NCBI RefSeq assembly: GCF_030272615.1
Contig: NC_081406.1
Span: 259,087,386 to 259,151,385, forward strand
DNA length: 64,000 bases
Reading direction: 5' to 3'
Origin: Cryptomeria japonica
Lineage: Eukaryota; Streptophyta; Pinopsida; Cupressales; Cupressaceae
Below, piece by piece: positions 10,401-20,131 of this stretch. The notes below the pieces were generated by a model. That model ran no database searches. It was not told the origin of the DNA and was given only the letters and a program-made list of their open reading frames with translations. Made by a program: the position numbers and the translations under genes. Numbering within the stretch: position 1 is the first letter of the stretch; each line of letters begins with the position of its first letter.

Positions 10401-11792
10401 ATGGCTACAATTGCTTCACTAATTGATCTACCTCAAAATGAGACCCGCTATGAGTTCTTGGTAGATAACCTTTTGGTCCCTTCATATGAGATCACTCCTA
10501 CTGAAATGATATGCGTTGTTGGTCCCGAATCCCAGTTATATGGTTCCATATTCACATATCTTCGTGACAATATCTTACCTCCTGATCTATCAAACAACCA
10601 ACGCCGCACTTTCATTCGCCAATCCTCTCGATATGTCATTCTAGCTGATATCCTATACCGACGAGGTCTAGATGGCACTCTTCTTAGATGTTTAGAAAGC
10701 GACGAAGCTCAGATTGCGTTACGTGAAGTGCATGAAGGGATATGTGGTCCGCATACTAGTGGTCCTACCTTGGCCAAGAAACTCATCAGGATGGGATATT
10801 ACTGGCCCAATATGGAAAAAGATTCATATCAGTTTGTCAAAAAATGTAAGCAATGTCAAATTCATGGAGACCTCATACATGCACCAGCACAATAACTACA
10901 ACCACTTGCGTCTCCTTGGCCCTTTTGTCAGTGGGGACTCGATCTCATAGGCAAGATTCACCCTCCTTCTTCCAATGGTCATAAATTCATTATCACTGCC
11001 ACAAAGTATTTTACAAAATGGATTGAAGCCGTGCCTCTCACACAAGTTACTGGAAAACAGATTGCTACATTCATCCTTAACTATATCATATGTCGATATG
11101 GTATTCCGGTTTCCATTATTACTGATAACGGGCGTCCCTTCAAAAATCAAGATGTTCGCGAACTCTGTGACCACTTCCATATCGCCCATCGTTTCTCCAC
11201 ACCATATTACCCCCAAGGTAATGACCAAGCTGAGGCGTCTAATAAAACAATCCTTAAAATCCTAAAGAAGACAGTCGACGATGCTGGTCGTAATTGGCAT
11301 ATCCAACTCAATCCTGCACTTTGGGCCTACCGCACAAGCGTCCGTACACCTACAGGAGCTACACCCTATTCGCTAGTCTATGGTTCTGAAGCCATCTTGC
11401 CTATTGAGGTCGAGTTACCCTCTTTACGGGTCTCTTTGCAAAACATCATCACTGATGAAGACTACAGGGTCTCTCGCTTACAGGAACTAGAACTGCTGGA
11501 TGAATGGAGACAAACTGCTTTTAATCATCTTAAAGCTTACCAACAATGAATGAGTCGCAGCTACAATCACAAGGTCAAGCCTCGCACATTTGAGGTAGGT
11601 GACTTGGTTCTCAGAGAAAACCCCAAGAATCAGCAAGACAGAGAGAAGAAGGGCAAGTTTGAACCAAACTGGCTTGGTCCTTACATCATCACAGCAGTAT
11701 ATGGTTCTAGGGCATATCAGCTCTCAACTACAGAAGGTGAACCTTTAGAGGACCCTATCAACAGCATGCACCTTCGCAGGTTCTACACATAG
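10401..11792 (+). pseudogene. Integrase domain of element A pol
   Basis: The HHCC zinc finger is at about 10728-10860 (HEGICGPHTSG, then KKCKQCQ). The catalytic D-D-E follows in WGLDLIG (about 10930), ITDNGRPF (about 11120) and PQGNDQAEASN (about 11225). The C-terminal part ends in KFEPNWLGPYII and INSMHLRRFYT, the GPY/F module of gypsy integrases. No chromodomain follows, as expected for Tat. Stops occur at 10893 (TAA) and 11547 (TGA). The final TAA at 11790-11792 matches the end of B pol. Confidence 0.92.
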
Positions 11793-13467
11793 CTCTTCGG
11801 AATATCCTAATTCAAAAATACAAAAAAATTATAAAAACAAAAAAATCGTTACTTGGTGAAAACCTGGCAAACAGGCGCCTTGTGACACAAAAACATTGAA
11901 AAATCAAAAAAGTAAAGAGAAATAATTTCGTCCAATGGTGAAAACCACTTCGGTGGTGCCCTAGACAAGTACCATGGTGAAAAATGGGTCACCAGCGCCA
12001 TGCGTAGAGACATTGCTCCTCCCTCCTTCAGGATTCACTTTCATCCTTTCACTTTGCACACACTCACAACCAATTGGTTCATAATAAACTTACCCATTCC
12101 CATCATGGCTTGTTATTGATCTACCTAAGATTGGTTTGCCATTCATAATAAACCTCCCTTCTCATCCCTTTCCATCCATAATAAATCAGATCCTATCTGT
12201 GGTTAAGGCAAATCCTACGTCTAGTGATGGGTGTGGAACTAAGAACATCACGTGTTTCGAGGAGTACATTTTCTTCCAGCTTCCTTCAGTCTATTCGCGC
12301 ACAATCCGCAATAAAGCAACATCTGCATCACAGATCCGCAATAAATTTTTGTCTTCTCCACAATAAAGTATCAGTTTCATGGATTCAGTCAGTTTTAGAT
12401 GAGATACAGCAACAATGGGCTTCAACAAATCAAATCTTTCAATAGACTCAGACAACATTATGATTCAGTGCTATCTATCCTTTCTGTGAAAGTAAACATT
12501 GTGACCACAATCAAATAAGACTTATACAAGTGACAAGAGACACTAAACTTGAGGACTACAGTGGATGTTGGTGTCGAGTCTTGGTTTTCTTTTGATTTTA
12601 TCTTTTGGTGACATGTCTTTTAGCTTTTTCAGGATGTCTCTGACTAGAGATTCTATCTCCAGGATGTCTTTGACTAGAAAGGCGAGGATGGGGTATCGTC
12701 ACCTATTGGTATTTGTTGTTTGCGGATTGTCTCTTAGTAATGCTATGACTTGTCCAAGGATATGAGGACACTGTGAGTCTAGTGTGAACTGGGGCATTCC
12801 TTGTTTGTGACTGTCTTATCTCCATGCAAACAGGTGCAATGACTTTCTGGGTTGAACATATGCCTCGATTGTCATAACCTATTTTGCCATAATAAAGCTC
12901 AATGATGATAACGCACAAGAAGCTCTTTCACTTTCATATCTTCTATCTTCCATCCCCCTTTCTTGATTGACTTCCATCGTCCTTCTTGAGTCCGTGTAGC
13001 CTGCCATCACATGACTGAGTATAATGACACACCAAAAACATTTACATTTCATGTAGTTGCACCTGCATTACCACATATAAGCATTTCATACATACATATA
13101 GATATCACAACTGCATCACATCCTGCACACAACACCTATTAGCACAATGTACATTTGCATTATCATATTCGTTTGCATTTCATACATTGACATCTGCATT
13201 GGCATAACATTTTAAAAACATAAAAGAACAAAAATATTGCATTTCATACATATTTGCATCCATAGCATAAAACATACATCATAAAGAACATCTCATCACA
13301 TAGGTACACATGCATATAGTTGCCGCAAAGATGAATCATCTCTCATATATATAATCAAAAATGTCATGATACAATGATGTCAAAAAAATCATATGGCTAC
13401 AATCACCCGCAGGTGTCTACAAATACAAACAATGGTACAAATACTGATACAAGGGAGCCCTCTATGG
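11793..13467 (+). other. Post-pol spacer of element A
   Basis: No gene is supported here. The start (11855-11999) holds three GGTGAAAA structured motifs. The string AAAGCTCAATGATGA (12894-12908) is shared with B (40726-40740) and, less exactly, with C near 20332. The rest (about 13020-13430) is AT-rich with many CAT/ATC steps. This region would hold the 3' untranslated parts of both the sense pol transcript and the convergent antisense PMD transcript. Confidence 0.65.
11855..11999 (+). ncRNA. Three consecutive GGTGAAAA structured motifs after pol (element A)
   Basis: Copies lie at 11855-11879 (inner arms CCTG and CAGG, outer GGTG/CGCC), 11937-11960 (CCAC-TTCG-GTGG, a TTCG tetraloop, outer GGTG/TGCC) and 11976-11999 (inner TGG and CCA, outer GGTG/CGCC). 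The stem sequences differ between copies but the pairing persists, which suggests an RNA fold. B keeps one good copy (39563-39587) and one degraded copy (about 39523-39546). Function is unknown. Confidence 0.6.
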
Positions 13468-15402
13468 CTATGATGAACTCCCTCCCTCAGAGCCGCCTGG
13501 TCTCAACGGAATCTGAGCCCTAGAAGGACCCGCTTCGGGATCACCCTGCCTGTCTGGTGGTGGTGGAGGACCCATGACCCCGCCACTCAATGCCTGTCTC
13601 CTCCGGCTCCCTCCCGTAGCCGTCGCTGTCTGCAATGGTCTATGGAAGCTCCTCGCTCGCTGATCTGCTGGCATGACACCATAATATAGGTCCCTCCAGT
13701 AGGTGATCTCCTCTCTGACTCGCAGGACGTATGCGTAGCCTGCTCTTGTGTCCTCCGCCGCCCGCCTCCCTGCCCTTAGCGCTGTCTCAGCCTCTATGTA
13801 GCGCTGGATAGCCTGATCTAGCTCTCACTCAGTATCCCTGAGCCTGGTCCGGAGCCGATCCCTCTCCCTCTCCAGATCCTGAATATCATCTGCCTGGCCC
13901 TGGCAGATCTCCCTCAGATCCAGCAGCTCAGCCTCCACTGGGTCACCCCCCTTTGCCTCTACTCGTGGCTCTCCCTCTGCGGGTGCCTACCCTTGTACCC
14001 CTCCTTGTACCTATACTAGTGCCCGAATGGGTACCTATCTCGGTACATGCCTAGGTCCCTGTACCTGTCTCTGTCCCTATGCTGCTGGTACCTGCAGGGG
14101 CACTCCACCGCGACCCCTCACCACCTGGGCCTGTCCCTCCTATCCACCCTCTCTCCGAGGTGCCACCCTCCTCTCCCCAACTACTCCCCTCTGCCTCCGT
14201 CGGCCTCTGCCCCCATCACCCCCACCATCATCATCATCATCTCCTCCTACCTCTCCATCCAGTAGCTCTCCTAGATCTGTCAGTCGTGGGAATGGATGCT
14301 CTGCCCAATACGCTGTATACTCTACATCCATCCCAGCATCCTCAATCTCGGACAACATGTCCCAAGGAAGGGGTATCATCTCTGCCAGCTGTGTGACTGC
14401 CTGATCATATGACAACAACGGCCCGAACTACGCCTGATCCCTAACTGTGTGGGCATACATACCCGAGCCTCGTGGCATCCGCTAGATCCGGCCAAACTGT
14501 CGGCCAATCCTATCTACCAGCTGCCTCTCCAGTATGTAAGGCGTCCGCCCAATCAAATATCTGCTCCTGAAGGTATAAGGCAGCTCCACTACGTCATCCT
14601 CCCACTCCTCGCACCCCAGGTACGGCCTCCAGATGACTACATCAATGTCATCTATCACACGCCTCCAGTGCTCTAACCTGCCAATCCGAGGCTGTGAAGT
14701 AATCATATCATAAAGATGCACAAAACTCTGTCCATGACCCCTGCCTCTGAAATGTATCGGCTGTGTGATAGGCAGATGCTCGTAGGCCCAAACCTGTAGC
14801 AGTGTCACTCCACAACCCAGTCCCACTGATCCATGGTAGACGAACTAGTGAAGCTCATAATACAGATGTGCCAAGACACATGGACCCCATGCATACCTGG
14901 TGTGCTCAGTCACCAATATCTCCAGTGCTCCTCCCCAGCCCACTACCAACCCCCGTGTCGCCCTGTCCGGACACAGGAACCCACTGATGGCTCCTCCGAT
15001 CACAGCTGGCAAGGCTAACCCTGTCGCAGTCATGGTATCCCATGCCACATGCCCTGCTCTCATCTCTAGCCCGGGATCTTGGAATACCCATCTCAATGCC
15101 TCCCTGTCTCCGTCACGATCATATGGAATCAGCTCTCCATCGATCGGTATCCACAGAATCCGATAGACATCCTCGAGGGTGACTATCATCTCACCCATCG
15201 GCAAATGAAAGGTGCATGTCTCTGAATGCCATCTCTCGGCCAGCGCAGTCAGCAAACCCATGTTTGCCCGAAACTCAGGCACATACATTACATGTCTCAA
15301 ACCCATCTCCTCGATGGCAGCTCTATCCTGAAATGATAACTTTGGTCGCAACCTCTGTGTGGACGGGAATCTCTCCCGTGACTCTAACATAGGCAAATAC
15401 TC
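13468..15402 (-). pseudogene. Antisense plant mobile domain (PMD) gene of element A, exon 2
   Basis: One minus-strand frame of 645 codons runs from a CAG acceptor at 15405-15403 to the stop at 13468. The N-terminal part is a plant mobile domain of the MAIN/MAIL type: LTALAERWHSETCTFHLPMG, then TLEDVYRILWIPIDGE. A C-terminal segment is acidic (DDDDD near 14215) and then coiled-coil-like (RERDRLRTRLRDTE, then REEITYWRDLYYG). Stops interrupt it, including TAG at 14847-14845, one at 14484-14482, one near 14423 and several in 14140-13680, but I find no frameshift. PMD proteins in plants include host silencing and meristem factors and TE-encoded relatives. B carries a homologous antisense gene with the same intron position. 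Role in the element is unknown. Confidence 0.88.
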
Positions 15403-15446
15403 CTGCAGTCAAACAAATCAATCATGTCAGTCATGGTGGCATTCAC

Positions 15447-15713
15447 TGTTCATCACAAAATGCTACTCGCTATCTAAATGCATATGGTTATCTATCCTAG
15501 TGACACTCACTGTTCATCACAAAGTGTTGCTATCTATCCTAGTAGTGCTCCCTGTTCATCACAAAGTACTACGTGTGTGACATTCCCTGTTCATCACAAA
15601 GTGTTACTCACATTTAGCACTCCCTATTCATCACAAAGTGTTGCTCATACTTTGGGTACTCCCTGTTCATCACAAAGTACTCTATCTTGGTGCTCCCTGT
15701 TCATCACAAAGTG
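15447..15713. repeat. GTTCATCACAAAGTG repeat cluster in the antisense intron
   Basis: Seven copies of CTGTTCATCACAAAGTG, with small changes, are spaced 30-65 bp apart. An eighth, weaker copy is at about 15788. Spacers are short and variable. On the antisense transcript the motif reads CACTTTGTGATGAACAG. No equivalent is seen in B. Confidence 0.85.
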
Positions 15714-15844
15714 CCTTGATCTATCCTAGTCTTCCTAGAGGACCTGCTTGAGTGTATCCTCTCAGCAGCTTATCCAATCGACAGCGTATGTTCATCACAG
15801 AACTGCCGATTTGACCTAGAAGACTAAAAACTTGCATTTTCTGA

Positions 15845-16112
15845 CATAAACGCGCTTTAAACTCACAAACGCGCCTCTTGACTGCACAAGCGCGCTTACA
15901 CAACGCAGACGTGCCTGTTTGACATAAACGTGCCTAAATTACTCACAGACGCGACTTTGGAACATAAACGCCCCTACAGGACATAAACGCGCCCGCATCA
16001 AGCACAAACACGGTTCCAGACGTAAACGCACCTGGAACTGACACAGACGCGCCTGCCGGACACAGACGCGCCTGTCGGAAACAGACGTGCCTGGCACCGA
16101 CACAGACGCGGT
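15845..16112 (-). repeat. GCGTCTGTG motif cluster in the antisense intron (element A)
   Basis: About 14 copies read CACAGACGCG or variants on the plus strand, so the antisense transcript reads CGCGTCTGTG, the same motif as in the sense leader clusters. Spacing is again about 15-35 bp. Short minus-strand frames here are a by-product of the repeat. Confidence 0.88.
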
Positions 16113-16228
16113 TGCACGTTTTTGCACTTTTTTGTGCCCTATTCCTAAGCACATTTATTACTAAGCTAGCATGCATTAATGGCAAAATTGAAATGCGTCA
16201 AAGTACGAGGAGGTTTGGTGGTACTTAC

Positions 16229-16294
16229 CGGCTCTCCTGCCTCTGCTGGCCTCTGAAATCGGTGAACACGGTCGAATCTATGTACGAAAGCCAT
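16229..16294 (-). pseudogene. Antisense PMD gene of element A, exon 1
   Basis: Twenty-two codons run from the ATG at 16294-16292 to a GTAAGT donor. They begin MAFVHRFDRVHRFQRP. The homologous exon in B (44772-44698) begins MPVPVAEHRFEQVRQFQQP. The shared HRF-x4-FQ-P pattern, phase and donor position support this as a real first exon. The frame stays open upstream to about 16360 without another ATG, so the Met at 16294 is the best start. The spliced product would be about 666 residues. Confidence 0.75.
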
Positions 16295-16388
16295 CGCTGC
16301 TAACTGCTGCTGCTCTTTTTTTCGCTCTGCAATATGCTCTTGTGAATGTGTAGATGACAATGAGGATGTATTTTCCCCCGTGGTCTAT

Positions 16389-16395
16389 CTTATAG
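16389..16395 (-). promoter_or_regulatory. TATA-like box of the antisense PMD gene (element A)
   Basis: The minus strand reads CTATAAG about 95 nt upstream of the exon 1 ATG. In B a TTTATATG lies at 44877-44870, about 98 nt upstream of the equivalent ATG. The matched spacing suggests an internal antisense promoter, separate from the LTR. Confidence 0.5.
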
Positions 16396-16493
16396 ACTAC
16401 TCCTAGCCCTCGCCTTCGTTTCCCGCATCAGTCTTCTTTATCCCATGACTTTGTCACTTTATCCGACCATTCCATTCTAGCCTTTCTTTCTTA

Positions 16494-16542
16494 TCGAGAG
16501 ATTGTCTGCAATCTTTCCAGACTTTTCCATCCAATCTCTCGA
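16494..16542 (+). other. Conserved hairpin upstream of the PPT (element A)
   Basis: TCGAGAGATTG and CAATCTCTCGA form a perfect 11-bp inverted repeat with a 27-nt loop. Similar hairpins are present before the PPT in B (45033-45078, 9 bp) and C (about 20826-20870). A purine run, GAGGGGG, starts at the 3' foot. Confidence 0.75.
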
Positions 16543-16595
16543 GGGGGCATATCATTCCAATTCTGGGGCAACTCTGTATCAGTTCATCTTATCTT

Positions 16596-16641
16596 CTTTG
16601 AAACAACGTGACAAGCCGCATTGTCTCAAAGAGGGGCAAAA
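16596..16641 (+). promoter_or_regulatory. Polypurine tract with overlapping stem (element A)
   Basis: AAAGAGGGGCAAAA directly precedes the LTR at 16642 and would prime plus-strand synthesis. Its 5' part pairs with CTTTGAAACAACG (16596-16608) against CATTGTCTCAAAG (16619-16631), 11 of 13 positions. C has the same arrangement, and B a weaker one. Confidence 0.8.
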
Positions 16642-17443
16642 TGTAGACACCTAAAATTGTCATGTCTAATTAAATAAATATTCTTATTTATTTAATTATC
16701 TAAGCCTAATTCTTCTATTAATGAAATAAATCTTTATTTATTTAATTAATTCATTTATCCTCTTCTAGCCTTATTTCTCATTTAAATAAATACATTTATT
16801 TATTTAAATTATCCTTTTCCTAAATTAAATAAATATTCTTATTTATTTAATTATCCCACTTCTACTATTAATTAAATAAATCTTTATTTATTTAATTAAT
16901 TCATTAATCTTTTTCTACACATGACACATGTCATTCATCCCTTAATTCATACACTACCTACCCCTTTCATTATTTTACTATTTCTTCTACCTACCCTCTA
17001 ATCCTAGCCGACCTCTCTTTTTACACCTCTCAATCTTAACCCTCCATTTCATATTGTGTCTTCTATATAAGGAGATGTTTTCCTCATTATCAAACCCTAA
17101 TCGTTCTATGCATTCTAATCACTCATCCTAATTGATAATTTGGAGGACTTGACTACACTACGGTCCTACTTGCAACCACATTCCGTTCTTTGTTGAGCTC
17201 TTGTGCACATAAAATCTGAGAGCAAATATATCAAGCAAGATCAATGGAGATAGGAAGAATGGAGATCAAAACCCTATTGGACATGTGATGGTACAATCTT
17301 TGTGATTTCTTGTGATTTGCATTGTCTTAGGTAATCTTCATATGTTATGGTGGATTTTTGTTATTGTTAGGCTAGGGTTTTGTGGTTGAATCAAGTTAGC
17401 CTTTCAATCTTGTTATTATTGTTATCCATTTTCACCGTACACA
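16642..17443 (+). repeat. Element A LTR2 (first of four tandem 3' LTRs)
   Basis: 802 bp, TGTAGACACC to CGTACACA. It shares ATATTCTTATTT and GAGATGTTTTCC with LTR3, unlike LTR1, LTR4 and LTR5 (ATATTTTATTT, GAGATGCTTTCC). It is followed by TTTT plus 89 bp identical in plan to 16553-16641. Confidence 0.94.
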
Positions 17444-17536
17444 TTTTCATTCCCATTCTGGGGCAACTCTGTATCAGTTCATCTTATCTTCTTTGAAACA
17501 ACGTGACAAGCCGCATTGTCTCAAAGAGGGGCAAAA
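17444..17536 (+). repeat. Spacer between LTR2 and LTR3 (PPT-proximal 89 bp plus TTTT)
   Basis: The 93-bp spacer is TTTT (the bases after the 5' LTR) joined to a copy of 16553-16641, including the PPT. It lacks all coding sequence. This junction defines the tandem unit of about 895 bp. Confidence 0.93.
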
Positions 17537-18338
17537 TGTAGACACCTAAAATTGTCATGTCTAATTAAATAAATATTCTTATTTATTTAATTATCTAAGC
17601 CTAATTCTTCTATTAATGAAATAAATCTTTATTTATTTAATTAATTCATTTATCCTCTTCTAGCCTTATTTCTCATTTAAATAAATACATTTATTTATTT
17701 AAATTATCCTTTTCCTAAATTAAATAAATATTCTTATTTATTTAATCATCCCACTTCTACTATTAATTAAATAAATCTTTATTTATTTAATTAATTCATT
17801 AATCTTTTTCTACACATGACACATGTCATTCATCCCTTAATTCATACACTACCTATCCCTTTCATTATTTTACTATTTCTTCTACCTACCCTCTAATCCT
17901 AGCCGACCTCTCTTTTTACACCTCTCAATCTTAACCCTCCATTTCATATTGTGTCTTCTATATAAGGAGATGTTTTCCTCATTATCAAACCCTAATCGTT
18001 CTATGCATTCTAATCACTCATCCTAATTGATAATTTGGAGGACTTGACTACACTACGGTCCTACTTGCAACCACATTCCGTTCTTTGTTGAGCTCTTGTG
18101 CACATAAAATCTGAGAGCAAATATATCAAGCAAGATCAATGGAGATAGGAAGAATGGAGATCAAAACCCTATTGGACATGTGATGGTACAATCTTTGTGA
18201 TTTCTTGTGATTTGCATTGTCTTAGGTAATCTTCATATGTTATGGTGGATTTTTGTTATTGTTAGGCTAGGGTTTTGTGGTTGAATCAAGTTAGCCTTTC
18301 AATCTTGTTATTATTGTTATCCATTTTCACCGTACACA
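17537..18338 (+). repeat. Element A LTR3
   Basis: 802 bp, very close to LTR2. It carries a private change, TTTAATCATCCC in place of TTTAATTATCCC. A 93-bp spacer follows, with ACGCGACAAGCC in place of ACGTGACAAGCC. Confidence 0.94.
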
Positions 18339-18431
18339 TTTTCATTCCCATTCTGGGGCAACTCTGTATCAGTTCATCTTATCTTCTTTGAAACAACGCG
18401 ACAAGCCGCATTGTCTCAAAGAGGGGCAAAA

Positions 18432-19232
18432 TGTAGACACCTAAAATTGTCATGTCTAATTAAATAAATATTTTATTTATTTAATTATCTAAGCCTAATT
18501 CTTCTATTAATGAAATAAATCTTTATTTATTTAATTAATTCATTTATCCTCTTCTAGCCTTATTTCTCATTTAAATAAATACATTTATTTATTTAAATTA
18601 TCCTTTTCCTAAATTAAATAAATATTCTTATTTATTTAATTATCCCACTTCTACTATTAATTAAATAAATCTTTATTTATTTAATTAATTCATTAATCTT
18701 TTTCTACACATGACACATGTCATTCATCCCTTAATTCATACACTACCTACCCCTTTCATTATTTTACTATTTCTTCTACCTACCCTCTAATCCTAGCCGA
18801 CCTCTCTTTTTACACCTCTCAATCTTAACCCTCCATTTCATATTGTGTCTTCTATATAAGGAGATGCTTTCCTCATTATCAAACCCTAATCGTTCTATGC
18901 ATTCTAATCACTCATCCTAATTGATAATTTGGAGGACTTGGCTACACTACGGTCCTACTTGCAACCACATTCCGTTCTTTGTTGAGCTCTTGTGCACATA
19001 AAATCTGAGAGCAAATATATCAAGCAAGATCAATGGAGATAGGAATAATGGAGATCAAAACCCTATTGGACATGTGATGGTACAATCTTTGTGATTTCTT
19101 GTGATTTGCATTGTCTTAGGTAATCTTCATATGTTATGGTGGATTTTTGTTATTGTTAGGCTAGGGTTTTGTGGTTGAATCAAGTTAGCCTTTCAATCTT
19201 GTTATTATTGTTATCCATTTTCACCGTACACA
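18432..19232 (+). repeat. Element A LTR4
   Basis: 801 bp. It returns to the LTR1-like ATATTTTATTT and GATGCTTTCC variants and has a private GGAATAATGG. The following spacer carries ACAAGCTGC. Private variants in each unit argue against a simple assembly duplication. Confidence 0.94.
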
Positions 19233-19325
19233 TTTTCATTCCCATTCTGGGGCAACTCTGTATCAGTTCATCTTATCTTCTTTGAAACAACGCGACAAGC
19301 TGCATTGTCTCAAAGAGGGGCAAAA

Positions 19326-20126
19326 TGTAGACACCTAAAATTGTCATGTCTAATTAAATAAATATTTTATTTATTTAATTATCTAAGCCTAATTCTTCTA
19401 TTAATGAAATAAATCTTTATTTATTTAATTAATTCATTTATCCTCTTCTAGCCTTATTTCTCATTTAAATAAATACATTTATTTATTTAAATTAACCTTT
19501 TCCTAAATTAAATAAATATTCTTATTTATTTAATTATCCCACTTCTACTATTAATTAAATAAATCTTTATTTATTTAATTAATTCATTAATCTTTTTCTA
19601 CACATGACACATGTCATTCATCCCTTAATTCATACACTACCTACCCCTTTCATTATTTTACTATTTCTTCTACCTACCCTCTAATCCTAGCCGACCTCTC
19701 TTTTTACACCTCTCAATCTTAACCCTCCATTTCATATTGTGTCTTCTATATAAGGAGATGCTTTCCTCATTATCAAACCCTAATCGTTCTATGCATTCTA
19801 ATCACTCATCCTAATTGATAATTTGGAGGACTTGACTACACTACGGTCCTACTTGCAACCACATTTCGTTCTTTGTTGAGCTCTTGTGCACATAAAAGCT
19901 GAGAGAAAATATATCAAGCAAGATCAATGGAGATAGGAAGAATGGAGATCAAAACCCTATTGGACATGTGATGGTACAATCTTTGTGATTTCTTGTGATT
20001 TGCATTGTCTTAGGTAATCTTCATATGTTATGGTGGATTTTTGTTATTGTTAGGCTAGGGTTTTGTGGTTGAATCAAGTTAGCCTTTCAATCTTGTTATT
20101 ATTTTTATCCATTTTCACCGTACACA
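19326..20126 (+). repeat. Element A LTR5 (terminal 3' LTR)
   Basis: 801 bp ending CGTACACA, followed by the TSD GTATG. About seven substitutions separate it from LTR1, by eye (for example AAATTAACC, CATTTCGTTC, AAAGCTGAGAGAAAA), under 1% divergence. Confidence 0.94.
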
Positions 20127-20131
20127 GTATG
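20127..20131. repeat. Target-site duplication GTATG, right copy of element A
   Basis: Identical to 1034-1038; it marks the true right end of the insertion. Confidence 0.93.

Larger units (their letters stand above)
4266..11792 (+). pseudogene. gag-pol polyprotein frame of element A: one continuous frame with 13 in-frame stops
   Basis: A single frame of 2509 codons runs from the ATG at 4266 to the TAA at 11792. I find no frameshift, only stops ending at 5363, 5903, 6689, 7895, 8621, 8978, 9419, about 9482, 9782, 9869, 10367, 10895 and 11549. Domain order is Gag, CHHC knuckle, aspartic protease, G-patch, RT, RNase H, archaeal-like second RNase H and integrase, the Tat-lineage order. Five stops are TAG, six TGA and two TAA. 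TAG and TGA are what C-to-T change at CAG (CHG) and CGA (CG) codons would yield, so methylation-driven decay is a likely cause. The start is the first Met before a basic Gag N-terminus (MVETRLQKSRRE) and has a counterpart in element B. Confidence 0.9.
15403..16228 (-). other. Predicted intron of the element A antisense PMD gene
   Basis: The donor is CCG|GTAAGTAC (GT at 16228-16227) and the acceptor is TGCAG (15407-15403), both on the minus strand. The intron is 826 nt. Exon 1 ends and exon 2 begins in phase 0, so splicing leaves the frame open. It contains two unrelated short-motif clusters (15447-15713 and 15845-16112). The orthologous intron in B (44697-44035) is also phase 0. Confidence 0.8.
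1039..20126 (+). mobile_element. Element A: 19.1-kb Ty3/gypsy Tat-lineage LTR retrotransposon with four tandem 3' LTRs
   Basis: The insertion is bounded by LTRs starting TGTAGACACC and ending CGTACACA, with GTATG on both outer sides. The internal order is PBS, long leader, gag, protease, G-patch, RT, RNase H, second RNase H, integrase, spacer, antisense PMD gene, polypurine tract. A second RNase H between the first RNase H and integrase is diagnostic of the Tat lineage. The LTRs differ at only a handful of positions, so insertion was fairly recent. It sits inside element C in the same orientation. All coding frames carry stops, so this copy is not autonomous. Confidence 0.93.

Noticed and set aside
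14027..14676. Plus-strand Pro/Ser-rich frames in 14.0-14.7 kb
   Set aside because: They are shadows of the antisense PMD frame, which has a recognisable domain and a homologue in B.
15447..16112. Possible CRISPR-like array because of short repeats with spacers
   Set aside because: Repeats are degenerate, spacers vary widely in length, and the context is a plant retrotransposon intron.
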